This document shows, piece by piece, positions 1 to 8,351 of a stretch of 40,255 nucleotides of DNA; position 1 is the first letter of the stretch, and every line of letters begins with the position of its first letter. The position numbers and the translations under genes are program-made. Location: assembly GCA_019234945.1 (NCBI GenBank), contig JAFAKX010000015.1:1-40255 (forward strand). The letters run 5' to 3'. This DNA is from Silvibacterium sp. Its GTDB lineage: Bacteria; Acidobacteriota; Terriglobia; Terriglobales; Acidobacteriaceae. The notes under the pieces are model-generated. The model searched no databases. It had not been told where the DNA came from and saw only the letters and a list, made by a program, of their open reading frames with translations.

Positions 1-96
1 ACCGGGCTGGAAGCTGTTACTGAACAGGGTCATCCCGCAGGAAATGACCGCAAAAAGCAACAGAGTTGCGGCAAGAATGTAGAGGTTACGGGCCAC
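1..96 (-). CDS. N-terminus of a small membrane protein (partial, runs off window)
   Basis: The minus-strand frame is open from a GTG at 96 to the window edge (32 codons). It begins MARNLYILAATLLLFAVISC, a clear hydrophobic helix, so the product is probably an inner-membrane or exported protein. The GTG lies 33 bases after the helicase stop codon, as expected for a downstream gene on the same strand. No good Shine-Dalgarno is visible and the frame stays open back to the helicase stop, so the exact start is unsure. I do not recognise the family from this fragment. Confidence 0.45.
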   Translation of the reverse strand, partial: MARNLYILAATLLLFAVISCGMTLFSNSFQPG

Positions 97-129
97 TGAT
101 TCTAATGTATAGCGTTCCGGACAGGCGGC

Positions 130-2145
130 TCAGATGCGGGTAAAAAAGGATTCGACGGTGGTGATGTCCTGCGTGATGCGGTAAGGCGGGAGGCTGTCGA
201 GGAAAATACGTCCATAGCGCTGGCGCTGGATACGAGGATCGAGCAGCATGAGCACGCCGCGGTCTTCGAGCGAGCGGATGAGGCGTCCAAAGCCCTGCTT
301 GAGGGTGATAACGGCGGAGGGGACCTGATATTCGACGAACGGGTTGCCTCCGTTCTCTTCGATGGCGCGCATGCGAGCCTGAACGACCGGGTCAGTGGGA
401 ACGGCAAAGGGCAGGCGGTCGACGATGACACAGCTCAGGGCTTCGCCCTGCACATCCACGCCCTGCCAGAAGCTCGATGTGCCGAAGAGGACAGCGTTGG
501 GCGTTTTGCGGAACTCTTCGAGAAGAGCCTTGCGTGGGGCTGTTCCCTGCAGCAGGAGCGGGTATCCGACTTCGACGAGGAGACGCTCGTAGAGGTCGCG
601 CATTTGCTGATAGCTGGTGAAGAGGCAGAAGGCGCGTCCCTGGGTGATGTCGAGCATGCGGCGGATCCGACTCCCGGCTTCTTCCTGAAAGTTGGCGTCG
701 CGCGGGTCGGGCATGTCCGGCGGCAGATAAAGCAGCGCCTGCTCGCTGTAGCGGAAATGCGACGGTACGACCAGTTCGCGGGCGTCACGCATGCCAAGGC
801 GTTTACAAATATGGGCAAAGCCGCCCTGCACGGTGAGCGTGGCCGAGGTGAGCACCACGCTGGGGAAGTTTTCGAAGAGCAGCTCATTGAGCAGCTCGGA
901 GACATCAATTGGCGTAGCCTGCAGATACGTCACCGATGCGGAGCCTTGCCCGCGGCCGCCGCGACGCTCAAGCCAGAAGACGGTGTTCCGGTCGTCGGCT
1001 TCGAGGAGAAACCGCAGATGCTCGCGAATATCGGCGGTGCGCTTGCGGAGAGGTGCTGACTCTTCGACTCCGCGGAGCCGTTCCAGTTCCAGCTCAAGGC
1101 GATGCAGCGCATCTGTCAGGCCAAGATAGAGATCGCCGCGGATCTCAAGGAAGTCTTCGCGATCGAGAAATGGCATGCGCCCCTCACCGGGCTGCCCTCG
1201 CTCTCCATTGCGGGCGGCTTCAGAGCGGCGTGGCGCGGGGAGCGCCGCGAAGAACAGGCGCGCCCGCTCGCGCACAGTCTGGGCGGCGGTAATGATGCTT
1301 GAATTGAGCGCCTGCCTGGCGCGCAGCATGGTTTCAAGGTCGCGCGCAAGCTCTTCGAAGCGGACATTGCTGAGGCTGATACCAAAGTAGCTGGATGCGA
1401 CATCTTCGAGTTCGTGGGCCTCGTCGAAGATGACAATGCCGGCTTCGGGGAGGATCCCGGCGTCGGGCGCGGAGCGGGCCTGCAGCTTGACCGCGAGGTC
1501 TGCAAAGAAGAGATGGTGGTTGACGATGATGACGTCGCTCTCGGCGGCGCGGCGGCGCATTTCCGTGATGAAACAGCGCTCGTAATCGGGGCAGCTCTGA
1601 CCGAGGCAGGCTTCGCTGCGCGCATCGAGTTTTGACCAGAGCTGGCTGGCCTCGGGCAGGTCGTCGAGCTCGACGCGGTCTCCGGTTTCCGTGGTCTTCT
1701 CCCACTCGGCGATCGTTTGATATTGGGAGATTTCTTCGAGGCCGTTGAGGATTGGCTGGTTGCGGAGCGCGTAGAGCTTGTGGCGGCAGAGATAGTTGGC
1801 GCGGCCCTTCATGTAGCAGACGCGCAGCGAACCGAGCAGAGACTCGAGGAAAGGAATGTCCTTGAAGAAGAGCTGTTCCTGCAGGTTTTTTGTGCCGGTT
1901 GAGATGATGACGCGTCGTCCGGAGCGCAGGGCTGGCAGCAGATAGGCGAGGGTCTTGCCGGTTCCGGTTCCGGCCTCGACGATCAGATGCCGATTTTCGG
2001 CGAGGGCGCGCTCGACCGCTTGCGCCATTTCCAGCTGGCCGCGGCGGAACTCGTATGGCAGCTGTGATCGCGAGAGCACGCCACCGGGCGCGAAGAAGTC
2101 GTAGAGCGACGGAAGCGCAGGCCGGGTCTGAATGGTGGAGGACAC
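130..2145 (-). CDS. dinG: DinG/XPD-type ATP-dependent DNA helicase
   Basis: A superfamily 2 helicase of the XPD/DinG group, which unwinds DNA 5' to 3' and is used in repair and in clearing unusual structures such as R-loops. The 671 residues show Walker A AGTGTGKT (58-65) and the Walker B DEAH box (241-244). Between them lie four cysteines, C120, C180, C185 and C191, spaced like the DinG iron-sulfur cluster ligands. The C-terminal helicase half carries the FGTSSFWQGVDV segment and an arginine-rich motif VI (QGFGRLIRS). There is no exonuclease domain, so it is the short DinG form. The start is a GTG at 2145; a weak CGGA lies just upstream. YoaA is the main alternative name within this family. 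Confidence 0.92.
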   Translation of the reverse strand: MSSTIQTRPALPSLYDFFAPGGVLSRSQLPYEFRRGQLEMAQAVERALAENRHLIVEAGTGTGKTLAYLLPALRSGRRVIISTGTKNLQEQLFFKDIPFLESLLGSLRVCYMKGRANYLCRHKLYALRNQPILNGLEEISQYQTIAEWEKTTETGDRVELDDLPEASQLWSKLDARSEACLGQSCPDYERCFITEMRRRAAESDVIIVNHHLFFADLAVKLQARSAPDAGILPEAGIVIFDEAHELEDVASSYFGISLSNVRFEELARDLETMLRARQALNSSIITAAQTVRERARLFFAALPAPRRSEAARNGERGQPGEGRMPFLDREDFLEIRGDLYLGLTDALHRLELELERLRGVEESAPLRKRTADIREHLRFLLEADDRNTVFWLERRGGRGQGSASVTYLQATPIDVSELLNELLFENFPSVVLTSATLTVQGGFAHICKRLGMRDARELVVPSHFRYSEQALLYLPPDMPDPRDANFQEEAGSRIRRMLDITQGRAFCLFTSYQQMRDLYERLLVEVGYPLLLQGTAPRKALLEEFRKTPNAVLFGTSSFWQGVDVQGEALSCVIVDRLPFAVPTDPVVQARMRAIEENGGNPFVEYQVPSAVITLKQGFGRLIRSLEDRGVLMLLDPRIQRQRYGRIFLDSLPPYRITQDITTVESFFTRI

Positions 2146-2219
2146 GATGGATCCGAGATTTCCTCTAGGATAGCTGGCGACGAGTGGAAAAGGGATTGAT
2201 GGTTTTCAGCCGACCATCG

Positions 2220-2594
2220 TTAGTAGAACGATAGCCCTTTCATCGGATAGTGCTTTCGATTGCGCGTCCAGAGGGCGGCCTGGCTCTGCAAGGCGGTCGC
2301 GGCAATGAGCGCGTCACCCAATCCGATGCCGTGGCTTTTGCGGTACTGCCGGAGATAATCGCCTGCCTGCTGTCCTGTCTCGTGGTCGATCGGAATGCAG
2401 GACAAAGTCTGAAAAAGCGTACGCAAGAGATTGTGTTCCGACGGCAGAGCGCCAGCCCATAATTCCGCTGCAGTCACAGGCGAGTACAAAATACCTGTTC
2501 CCGACAGGCTCAATTCCAGCCAGCGCGAAGTGACATTTGTATCTCCTCCGCGGCATACCTCAATGACGATGTCGGAATCGACGAGGATTATCAC
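2220..2594 (-). CDS. vapC: VapC-type PIN-domain ribonuclease toxin
   Basis: A 124-residue PIN-domain protein; VapC toxins are Mg-dependent RNases that cut tRNA or rRNA and stop translation. The acidic residues expected in the pocket are present: D6/D8 in the first strand, E44 in the AAELW segment and D94 in GLGDALIAATA, plus N112 in the LWTRN strand. It starts with GTG at 2594, and this GTG overlaps the antitoxin TGA (shared bases 2591-2594), so the two are translationally coupled. Length and acidic pattern are normal, suggesting an active enzyme. The target RNA cannot be told from the sequence. Confidence 0.9.
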   Translation of the reverse strand: MIILVDSDIVIEVCRGGDTNVTSRWLELSLSGTGILYSPVTAAELWAGALPSEHNLLRTLFQTLSCIPIDHETGQQAGDYLRQYRKSHGIGLGDALIAATALQSQAALWTRNRKHYPMKGLSFY

Positions 2595-2848
2595 TTCTTC
2601 TCAAGCCTCGCCAGGCGATCATCACGCCGCAGTTTACGGATATATCCAACTGAATCTGCGAATTCAGGACGGTCCTTCCACATGCCAACGATCGATCTCA
2701 TGGCCTGGCCCCGCTCTTCCAATCCGCCGAGATACCGTTCACGGGCAGCCTGGCGCACAAGCTCAGAGACCGTGGTTCCAGTCCGGCGCGCTTGAGCATG
2801 CAGGGCGGTCCACAAGTCTTCATCGAGGTATAACTGTGTCCGGCGCAT
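2591..2848 (-). CDS. vapB: VapB-type ribbon-helix-helix antitoxin
   Basis: An 85-residue antitoxin whose first 45 residues fit a ribbon-helix-helix DNA-binding domain: a basic strand (MRRTQLYLDEDLW), then two helices around the TGTTVSEL turn. The charged C-terminus (RKLRRDDRLARLEKK) is the likely toxin-neutralising tail. The ATG at 2848 is the first possible start, since two in-frame TGA codons lie just upstream. No Shine-Dalgarno precedes it. A TATACT hexamer ends seven bases before the ATG, so the mRNA may be leaderless. The gene opens inside a perfect palindrome that is a good autoregulatory operator. RHH antitoxins pair with several toxin families; the partner here is a PIN protein. Confidence 0.88.
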   Translation of the reverse strand: MRRTQLYLDEDLWTALHAQARRTGTTVSELVRQAARERYLGGLEERGQAMRSIVGMWKDRPEFADSVGYIRKLRRDDRLARLEKK

Positions 2849-2867
2849 GATGTATAGTATACATCAT
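2847..2867. promoter_or_regulatory. vapBC operator/promoter: perfect 21-bp palindrome
   Basis: Two perfect 10-base arms, ATGATGTATA and TATACATCAT, flank a single central G. The palindrome overlaps the first two bases of the antitoxin start codon. On the minus strand it contains TATACT (2861-2856), a near-consensus -10 hexamer; on the plus strand it contains TATAGT (2853-2858). Ribbon-helix-helix antitoxins commonly repress their own promoter through such sites. It also overlaps the earliest possible start of der, so VapB binding might affect der as well; that part is inference. No convincing -35 box is seen on either strand. Confidence 0.75.
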
Positions 2868-4382
2868 CAAAATGGATCGATTACTTTGAAATTGCCGACC
2901 GCAAAATCGAATCAACCGCGCCACTTACGAAGGGTATCAAGCGTCAAATCGGACCCGGCAGCAACCACACGTACCATCGCCATCGTGGGCCGTCCCAATG
3001 TCGGCAAATCCACGCTGTTCAACCGGCTTACGGGATCACGGCGGTCGATTGTGGGAGATGAGCCGGGCATTACGCGCGACCGAATTTATGGCGAGGTGGA
3101 ATGGACTGGGCGCATGGCGCGGCTCATCGATACTGGCGGGATCATCCCGGATGATGAGGCGCAGATTCCGGCGGAGATTTTCCGCCAGGCCAGGACTGCC
3201 CTCGAAGAGGCGGACGCGATCGTCATGGTCGTCGATGGACGGACCGAACTCGCTGCGCCGGATATGGACCTAGCGCGCCTGTTGATTCGCACGGGCAAAC
3301 CACTGTTTCTTGCGGTAAATAAGATTGACATCGAAGGGATGGATGCGTCGGCGGAGAATTTTCGTCAGCTGGGCATCAGGAACCTCGTGCCGATCTCTGC
3401 CGAGCATGGCCACAATATCGGCGAACTACTGGACGAATTGTTCGCCGTGCTGCCGTTACAGGATGAACCGGTGGAAGGGGAGACGATTCAGGAGCCTGTT
3501 GACCAATCTGAGAAAGTGCATCGCACGCACGGGGAATTTCAACAGCGCGAAACGCGAATCGCGATCATCGGTCGGCCCAATGTCGGAAAATCAACGCTGC
3601 TGAATGCGCTCACCGGGCGAGATCGCGCGATTGTTTCACCGATTGCCGGGACGACTCGGGATGTGGTCGATGAGGTGATTCATTATGACGGGCACCAGTT
3701 GCGGATCATCGATACGGCGGGAATCAGGCGCAAGGGCAAGACGGCGTTGATGGCGGAAAAGATGTCGGTGGTGATGGCACGGCGCCATCTTGAAGGTGCC
3801 GATGTTTCCCTGCTGATGATCGATGCCACGGAAGGCGTGACCGCGTCGGACGCGACGATCGGCGGCTATGCGCACGAAAGCGGGCGATCGGTGGTCATCG
3901 TCATAAACAAGTGGGACCTGGTGACAACGGGTCGCAGGGACGGGAAGCCTCCGGCAGACCGGAAGATTTTTGAACAGCAGGTGCGGCGTGCGCTGAAGTA
4001 TCTCGACTATGCACCGGTCATCTTTGTTTCAGCCGCCACAGCGCAGAAGGATGGACGAGATCTGAACCGGCTCTTAGATACAGCGATTCGCGTTGCGAAG
4101 GAGCGGCGTAAGCGTGTAACGACGGGACAGATGAACCGCTTTCTGGAACACATCGATTTTCAGAAGGCCGGAGTGCCGATGTCGAAGCGGGTGCGGATTC
4201 TCTACATGACACAGGCCGCGGTGGCACCACCGACATTTGTGCTATTCACGGATCGCGATGTGAAGCTGCACTTTGCGTTCGAACGGTTTTTGGAGAACCA
4301 GATCCGGGAGGCATTCGGGTTTGAAGGGTCGCCGATCTGGTTCAAGGTGAGGGCGAGGAAGAAGAAGGCAAGGGAAAAATAG
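2847..4382 (+). CDS. der: ribosome-assembly GTPase Der (EngA), start uncertain
   Basis: Der is an essential tandem GTPase needed for 50S ribosome subunit maturation. Two complete G domains are visible: GRPNVGKST at residues 48-56 with DTGG and NKID, then a second GRPNVGKST with DTAG and NKWD. A C-terminal KH-like domain follows and ends in a lysine/arginine-rich tail. Coordinates use the longest frame (511 residues). The first ~42 residues precede the usual Der N-terminus, and the ATG at 2847 lies inside the vapBC palindrome with no Shine-Dalgarno. TTG at 2886 or 2892 may be the true start; a GGA lies about nine bases before the former. Function is not in doubt, only the N-terminus. Confidence 0.93.
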   Translation: MMYSIHHQNGSITLKLPTAKSNQPRHLRRVSSVKSDPAATTRTIAIVGRPNVGKSTLFNRLTGSRRSIVGDEPGITRDRIYGEVEWTGRMARLIDTGGIIPDDEAQIPAEIFRQARTALEEADAIVMVVDGRTELAAPDMDLARLLIRTGKPLFLAVNKIDIEGMDASAENFRQLGIRNLVPISAEHGHNIGELLDELFAVLPLQDEPVEGETIQEPVDQSEKVHRTHGEFQQRETRIAIIGRPNVGKSTLLNALTGRDRAIVSPIAGTTRDVVDEVIHYDGHQLRIIDTAGIRRKGKTALMAEKMSVVMARRHLEGADVSLLMIDATEGVTASDATIGGYAHESGRSVVIVINKWDLVTTGRRDGKPPADRKIFEQQVRRALKYLDYAPVIFVSAATAQKDGRDLNRLLDTAIRVAKERRKRVTTGQMNRFLEHIDFQKAGVPMSKRVRILYMTQAAVAPPTFVLFTDRDVKLHFAFERFLENQIREAFGFEGSPIWFKVRARKKKAREK

Positions 4383-4405
4383 GTGCATCTCTCACGGTCG
4401 CGGGT

Positions 4406-6943
4406 TCACTCGGTTCGCAAGGCCTGCATGGGCTCGATGCCGGCGGCGCGGCGAGCAGGAATGACGGCAGCGAACAAGGCGGCCAATCCAAGCACCAGGA
4501 TCGTGATCAGCAGGATGAGCGGGTCATAGGGTTTGACTCCAAAGAGCTGGCTGGAAACGGCCCGTCCAAGCAGGATGGTGAGGACGATACCGAAGGCGAG
4601 CCCCAAGGCAACTTGAACGAATGCGCCCTTCAGGACGAGGCGAAGGATATTGGTCCGGTCGGCGCCGAGCGCCATACGAACACCAATTTCACCCGTTCGC
4701 CGCGCCACGGAATACGCGGTGAGGCCGTAGAGTCCGATGGAAGCGAGGATGAGCGCGAGCAGACCGAAGAGGGACGTGAGGCGAGCGACCAGGATTTGCT
4801 GATTGAACTGCTGCTCCACCTGTTCGCTGAAGGTCTGGAAATCGATCACGGTGAGATTGGGGTTGAGCTGCGAGAGTATTCGTCGCACCTGCGACTCCAG
4901 GCCGGCAACATTGTGGCTGGTTTCAATGGCGATCGAATCCATGGCCATGTGGGAGACATCCTCGAACGTCACCTGGCGCGAATCGTCAAGCTTCACCCAT
5001 TGGGTGGCTGCGAGGAAGAACATTGGCCTTATTTTGGTGGTGGGCTGCCAGTAGTTCGTGTCCTCGGTGACGCCGACGATCTCATACATTGCAGCGTGTC
5101 CCTGATCCCAGTCGCCAAAGTGCTGGCCGATGGGGTTTCCATCTTTGTAGAACTTTTTCGCAAAGGTCTGGTTCACGACTGCGATGGGGCGGGTGGCTGC
5201 GGTGTCATCCTCGGTGATACCACGACCAGCGATGATCTTTGTGCCAATCGTGTCGAAGTATCCGGTGCTCGCGCGTACCCATGAGGCGTTCTGCTCGTTA
5301 CTCCCCGGCGGTGGAGCGGGTCTGCCTTCAAAAAAGACGGTTTCGCCCCAGTTATTTCCTTCCATCGGCGTATAGAGCGAGTAGGCGACGGATTTGACCC
5401 CAGGAATGGCGGCGAGCGTGTCGTGAAGCTGGCGGTAGAAGGCATCGAGCTGCTCGATCTTGTAGCCTGCCATCGTTGGATCGATATGAACGATGTAGCG
5501 GTTCGATGTATTGAATCCAAAATGCTGATTGTGAAGGTTGCGAAGGCTCTGCGTGAGCAAACCGGCGCCGCAGAGCAGGACCAGCGAGATGGCTGCCTGA
5601 AGGACGACCAGGCTCTTCTGGGTCCAGAGGCCGCTCTGCTTCATGGTCCGGCCGCCCTCGCGCAAGGCTTCAATGGGATCGGTGTGGGCCATCATCCATG
5701 CTGGCGCCACTCCGAAGAGAATGCCGGTGACGAGCGAAACCCCGAATGCGAACGTGAGCACGGCCAGAGAAGGGCTGGCCTGGATCGGCAGATAGCTCTT
5801 TCCCGCAGCGAGATTGAGAATGAGTCTTGCGCCTCCATAGGCAACCACCAAACCAGCGATTCCGCCAAGGATGGCGAGGACGAGACTTTCGGTGAACGCC
5901 TGCTGAACAAGTCGGTTACGCGGGGCGCCAAGGGCGGTGCGGACTGAAGTCTGATGTCTGCGGGTGGTGGCGCGCACGAGCATCAGGTTAGCCAGGTTAG
6001 CGCAAGCGATCAGCAGGACAAAGCTGGAAACCCACATAAGAATGTGGAGAGCATCCTTCGATTCTTCCTGCATGCGTTGAACGCCGGCCCCGCCGGGGGT
6101 GAGATGAAGCGTTTGTTTCGGTATCAGCACGAAGTCGCCCGGTTCGACCTTGGCGAGCGGGCTTTGAAGGAACTGGCGCAGCTCAACCTGGAGCTTTGTC
6201 TCGACCTGCTTCGGGTCCATCGCGGGCTTGAAGCGACCGAGCAGGTTGAGCCACTGAAGGTCACCTCGTTCAAGGATGGAGCTGGTTTCGCTCAGAATGT
6301 GCTCGCTGCTGAGGGGAATCCAGAAGGCGGCGGGATCACTGGTGAGGCGTTCGCCGTAAAAGCCAGGCGGCGTGACACCCACGACGGTAACGGGATGTCC
6401 ATTGAAGATGAATGCGCCTCCAATGACCGATGTGTCCTGGCCGAATTTCTGCTGCCAGGTGCGAAAGCTGATTACAGCGACAGACGAAGCTCCCTTCTGA
6501 TCGTCGGAAGGCCGAAGCAGACGGCCCGCATAGGCGTTGATTCCAAGGGTATCGAAGGCATTGCCCGAAACGTATTCGGCAGCGAAAGACTCCGCGGGGT
6601 GATTACTGCCCTCGCGGCGGACGCCGAGGAGGGTGTGTCCGGCCTGGAACGCTGCAAGCTGGGAAAATTCGGGAGTGTTGTCGCGAAATTGCTTGTAGGC
6701 GTAATAGGAAAACAGAGACCAATTGTCCTGCATGCCGCCGTTGATGCAGCAGTTCTCGTTGTCTCCGACGCGTATGAGCCCGCCGGGGTCTGCGACGGGC
6801 AGAGATTTGAGGAGGATGGCGTAGACGAGTGTGAAGATGGCCGTGGTGGCCCCAATTCCGAGGGCGAGGGTCAGGATGGCGGTGGCGGTGAATCCAGGTG
6901 CCTTGGCGAATTGCCGCAGTGCGTAGCGAATATCGTCGAGCAT
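4406..6943 (-). CDS. ADOP-type duplicated FtsX/MacB permease
   Basis: An 845-residue membrane protein beginning MLDDIRYALRQFAKAPGFTA, the typical opening of the Acidobacterial duplicated orphan permease group. It contains two copies of the MacB periplasmic core plus FtsX module: a first TM helix near residues 20-45, a periplasmic domain to about 260, three TM helices (about 310-430), then a second periplasmic domain (about 460-680) and three final TM helices. FtsX-like permeases couple an ABC ATPase to periplasmic work such as efflux or lipoprotein release, but no ATPase gene lies nearby. The ATG at 6943 has GGAG seven bases upstream. A TTG 11 codons earlier is possible but less likely. The substrate is unknown. 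Confidence 0.9.
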   Translation of the reverse strand: MLDDIRYALRQFAKAPGFTATAILTLALGIGATTAIFTLVYAILLKSLPVADPGGLIRVGDNENCCINGGMQDNWSLFSYYAYKQFRDNTPEFSQLAAFQAGHTLLGVRREGSNHPAESFAAEYVSGNAFDTLGINAYAGRLLRPSDDQKGASSVAVISFRTWQQKFGQDTSVIGGAFIFNGHPVTVVGVTPPGFYGERLTSDPAAFWIPLSSEHILSETSSILERGDLQWLNLLGRFKPAMDPKQVETKLQVELRQFLQSPLAKVEPGDFVLIPKQTLHLTPGGAGVQRMQEESKDALHILMWVSSFVLLIACANLANLMLVRATTRRHQTSVRTALGAPRNRLVQQAFTESLVLAILGGIAGLVVAYGGARLILNLAAGKSYLPIQASPSLAVLTFAFGVSLVTGILFGVAPAWMMAHTDPIEALREGGRTMKQSGLWTQKSLVVLQAAISLVLLCGAGLLTQSLRNLHNQHFGFNTSNRYIVHIDPTMAGYKIEQLDAFYRQLHDTLAAIPGVKSVAYSLYTPMEGNNWGETVFFEGRPAPPPGSNEQNASWVRASTGYFDTIGTKIIAGRGITEDDTAATRPIAVVNQTFAKKFYKDGNPIGQHFGDWDQGHAAMYEIVGVTEDTNYWQPTTKIRPMFFLAATQWVKLDDSRQVTFEDVSHMAMDSIAIETSHNVAGLESQVRRILSQLNPNLTVIDFQTFSEQVEQQFNQQILVARLTSLFGLLALILASIGLYGLTAYSVARRTGEIGVRMALGADRTNILRLVLKGAFVQVALGLAFGIVLTILLGRAVSSQLFGVKPYDPLILLITILVLGLAALFAAVIPARRAAGIEPMQALRTE

Positions 6944-7056
6944 TACCGCGCTCCGGATTGGTTTTCTGTGTTCCAAGATACTCGCCGTTCAGGCAGGCGG
7001 AGAACTGGCGATTGAACACCGATACGCATCGGCAGGGTCTGGAGGTTCCGCAGATT

Positions 7057-8319
7057 TTATGACGATGCGGGAGCGGTGGTTGGCTGAGTTGCGTCCTGAG
7101 CGACGGCCTGCGATTGCCGGTAGACCCGAGAAATGGCACGCATGAGCTGCTTCTTCACTTGCCCGGGAGCACCCTCGAACACGACTTCGCCGGTACGGCG
7201 CCCCTGAGGGCGGTAGTACCAGCGCGAGAAGAGACTGAGGTGATCGACAAGCTGCTGCGTGCTCCTGGCAGATCGGACTGCGAGGGTGTTGAGGGCAGCA
7301 TCCAGGCGCGTCTCCAATTCGTCATGGGCGGCGAGCTGGACGACTGGCGACGCATCGAGAGCGACCGGAGCGATGGATGCAGGGTGGGCGAAAAGCGAGG
7401 ACGAACCGGACTGCTCGTTCGGATGGCGCATGCCGGAGACAGAGTAGAGAGCCGTTCCAGCGAGCGAGCCCCGGTTGAGGAGGAAGAGCGCGACGTGGCC
7501 TTCCTCACTCGATGGCTGCACAATGACGCCGTTGAGCGCGGCGAGTGTGTGAACCGCAGGAGAAGCAAGGTTTGCCGCGGCTTCGACTTTGCCGATGCGA
7601 GCGTGAATGTCGGCGGCTCTTTCAAAGTCAAGAGCGTCGGAGGCTGCAGAGCGCTGGCGGCTGAGGTCGTCGATGAGACTTTGGCCACGGGTGCGGAGGA
7701 ATGCGTGTACAGCTGCGGCTTCCTGCGCATAGCGCTCGTCGGTGCAGCCCTTGAAGCAGGGCGCGAGGCACTTCTTCATCTCGGAGTAGACGCAGCCGGG
7801 AAAGCTCGGGTCGGGGTTGAGGTCTTCGTAGCAGCGGCGCAGCTCAAAGAGGGTAAGCATGGCTTCGAGAAAGGATTCGGCGGCGGCACGGGATGGGAAT
7901 GGTCCAAAGAGATCGGCGGCTGCGGATTTTGTAATGCGATTGGTTACGTAAACGCGGGGATAGGCGTTGTCCATCGTCATTCGAAGGAAAGACGACGGCC
8001 GGAGATGCAGGCGCTTGCGGGCACGTTCACCGAAGGCGGCGGACGAGGCTTCGTAGAGTAGCAACCAGGACTCGAAGTCTGAACCGGTGAGTGTGTACTC
8101 GATGCGGGCGACGCTTTTGGTGAGGCGCAGGCGCTTCGACTGAGTCGGCTTTACGTCGAGCAGGCGACGGAGGCGATTGCGCAGATTGGGTGTGCGACTG
8201 ATGTAGGGTTCGGCGCGGTCGTCAGCCGCGAAAAGCGCGAAGACGGCGGCGCGGGCGGGGATTTCGGCCCAAGTAGGGTTGCCCGGATCAAAAGCTACGG
8301 ATGAGGAGAGCAGTGTCAC
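7057..8319 (-). CDS. UvrC-like protein: degenerate GIY-YIG, Cys cluster and UVR motif, no C-terminal nuclease
   Basis: A 420-residue relative of the UvrC N-terminal half. Residues 24-54 align with the GIY-YIG fold, but the signature is altered (AVF and YIS where UvrC has GVY and YVG). The arginine helix (LRNRL) and a glutamate at 90 in the place of the metal-binding Glu remain. Cysteines C163, C176, C184, C188 and C192 resemble the UvrC iron-sulfur/linker cysteines. A UVR-type helix pair (SDALDFERAADIHARIGKVE) follows near 225-245. The RNase H-like nuclease and HhH tail of full UvrC (about 600 residues) are absent. It starts with GTG 24 bases after the tldE stop, so it is probably in that operon. 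It may be a Cho-like or non-catalytic UvrB partner; a separate full uvrC is expected elsewhere. Confidence 0.8.
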   Translation of the reverse strand: MTLLSSSVAFDPGNPTWAEIPARAAVFALFAADDRAEPYISRTPNLRNRLRRLLDVKPTQSKRLRLTKSVARIEYTLTGSDFESWLLLYEASSAAFGERARKRLHLRPSSFLRMTMDNAYPRVYVTNRITKSAAADLFGPFPSRAAAESFLEAMLTLFELRRCYEDLNPDPSFPGCVYSEMKKCLAPCFKGCTDERYAQEAAAVHAFLRTRGQSLIDDLSRQRSAASDALDFERAADIHARIGKVEAAANLASPAVHTLAALNGVIVQPSSEEGHVALFLLNRGSLAGTALYSVSGMRHPNEQSGSSSLFAHPASIAPVALDASPVVQLAAHDELETRLDAALNTLAVRSARSTQQLVDHLSLFSRWYYRPQGRRTGEVVFEGAPGQVKKQLMRAISRVYRQSQAVAQDATQPTTAPASS

Positions 8320-8327
8320 TAGTCTGA

Positions 8328-8351
8328 GACTACTCTCTCGGGACTACTCTC
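8328..8351. repeat. short tandem repeat at the tldE stop codon
   Basis: GACTACTCTC occurs at 8328-8337 and again at 8342-8351, a 14-base period; the next four bases of each unit differ slightly. The second copy contains the tldE stop codon (minus strand TAG at 8346-8344), so the first copy looks like a local duplication of the 3' end of the gene. It lies in the 24-base gap before the UvrC-like gene. Confidence 0.7.

Noticed and set aside
5954-7015. 353-codon plus-strand frame opposite the permease
   Set aside because: It mirrors the ADOP gene, has low-complexity composition, no motif and no start signal; a shadow of the real gene.
7019-7032. CCGAT-ACGC-ATCGG hairpin downstream of the UvrC-like gene as a terminator
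   Set aside because: The stem is only five base pairs and no T-run follows on either strand.
7114-8061. 315-codon plus-strand frame opposite the UvrC-like gene
   Set aside because: Biased composition and no recognisable domain; the minus-strand protein has clear UvrC features.
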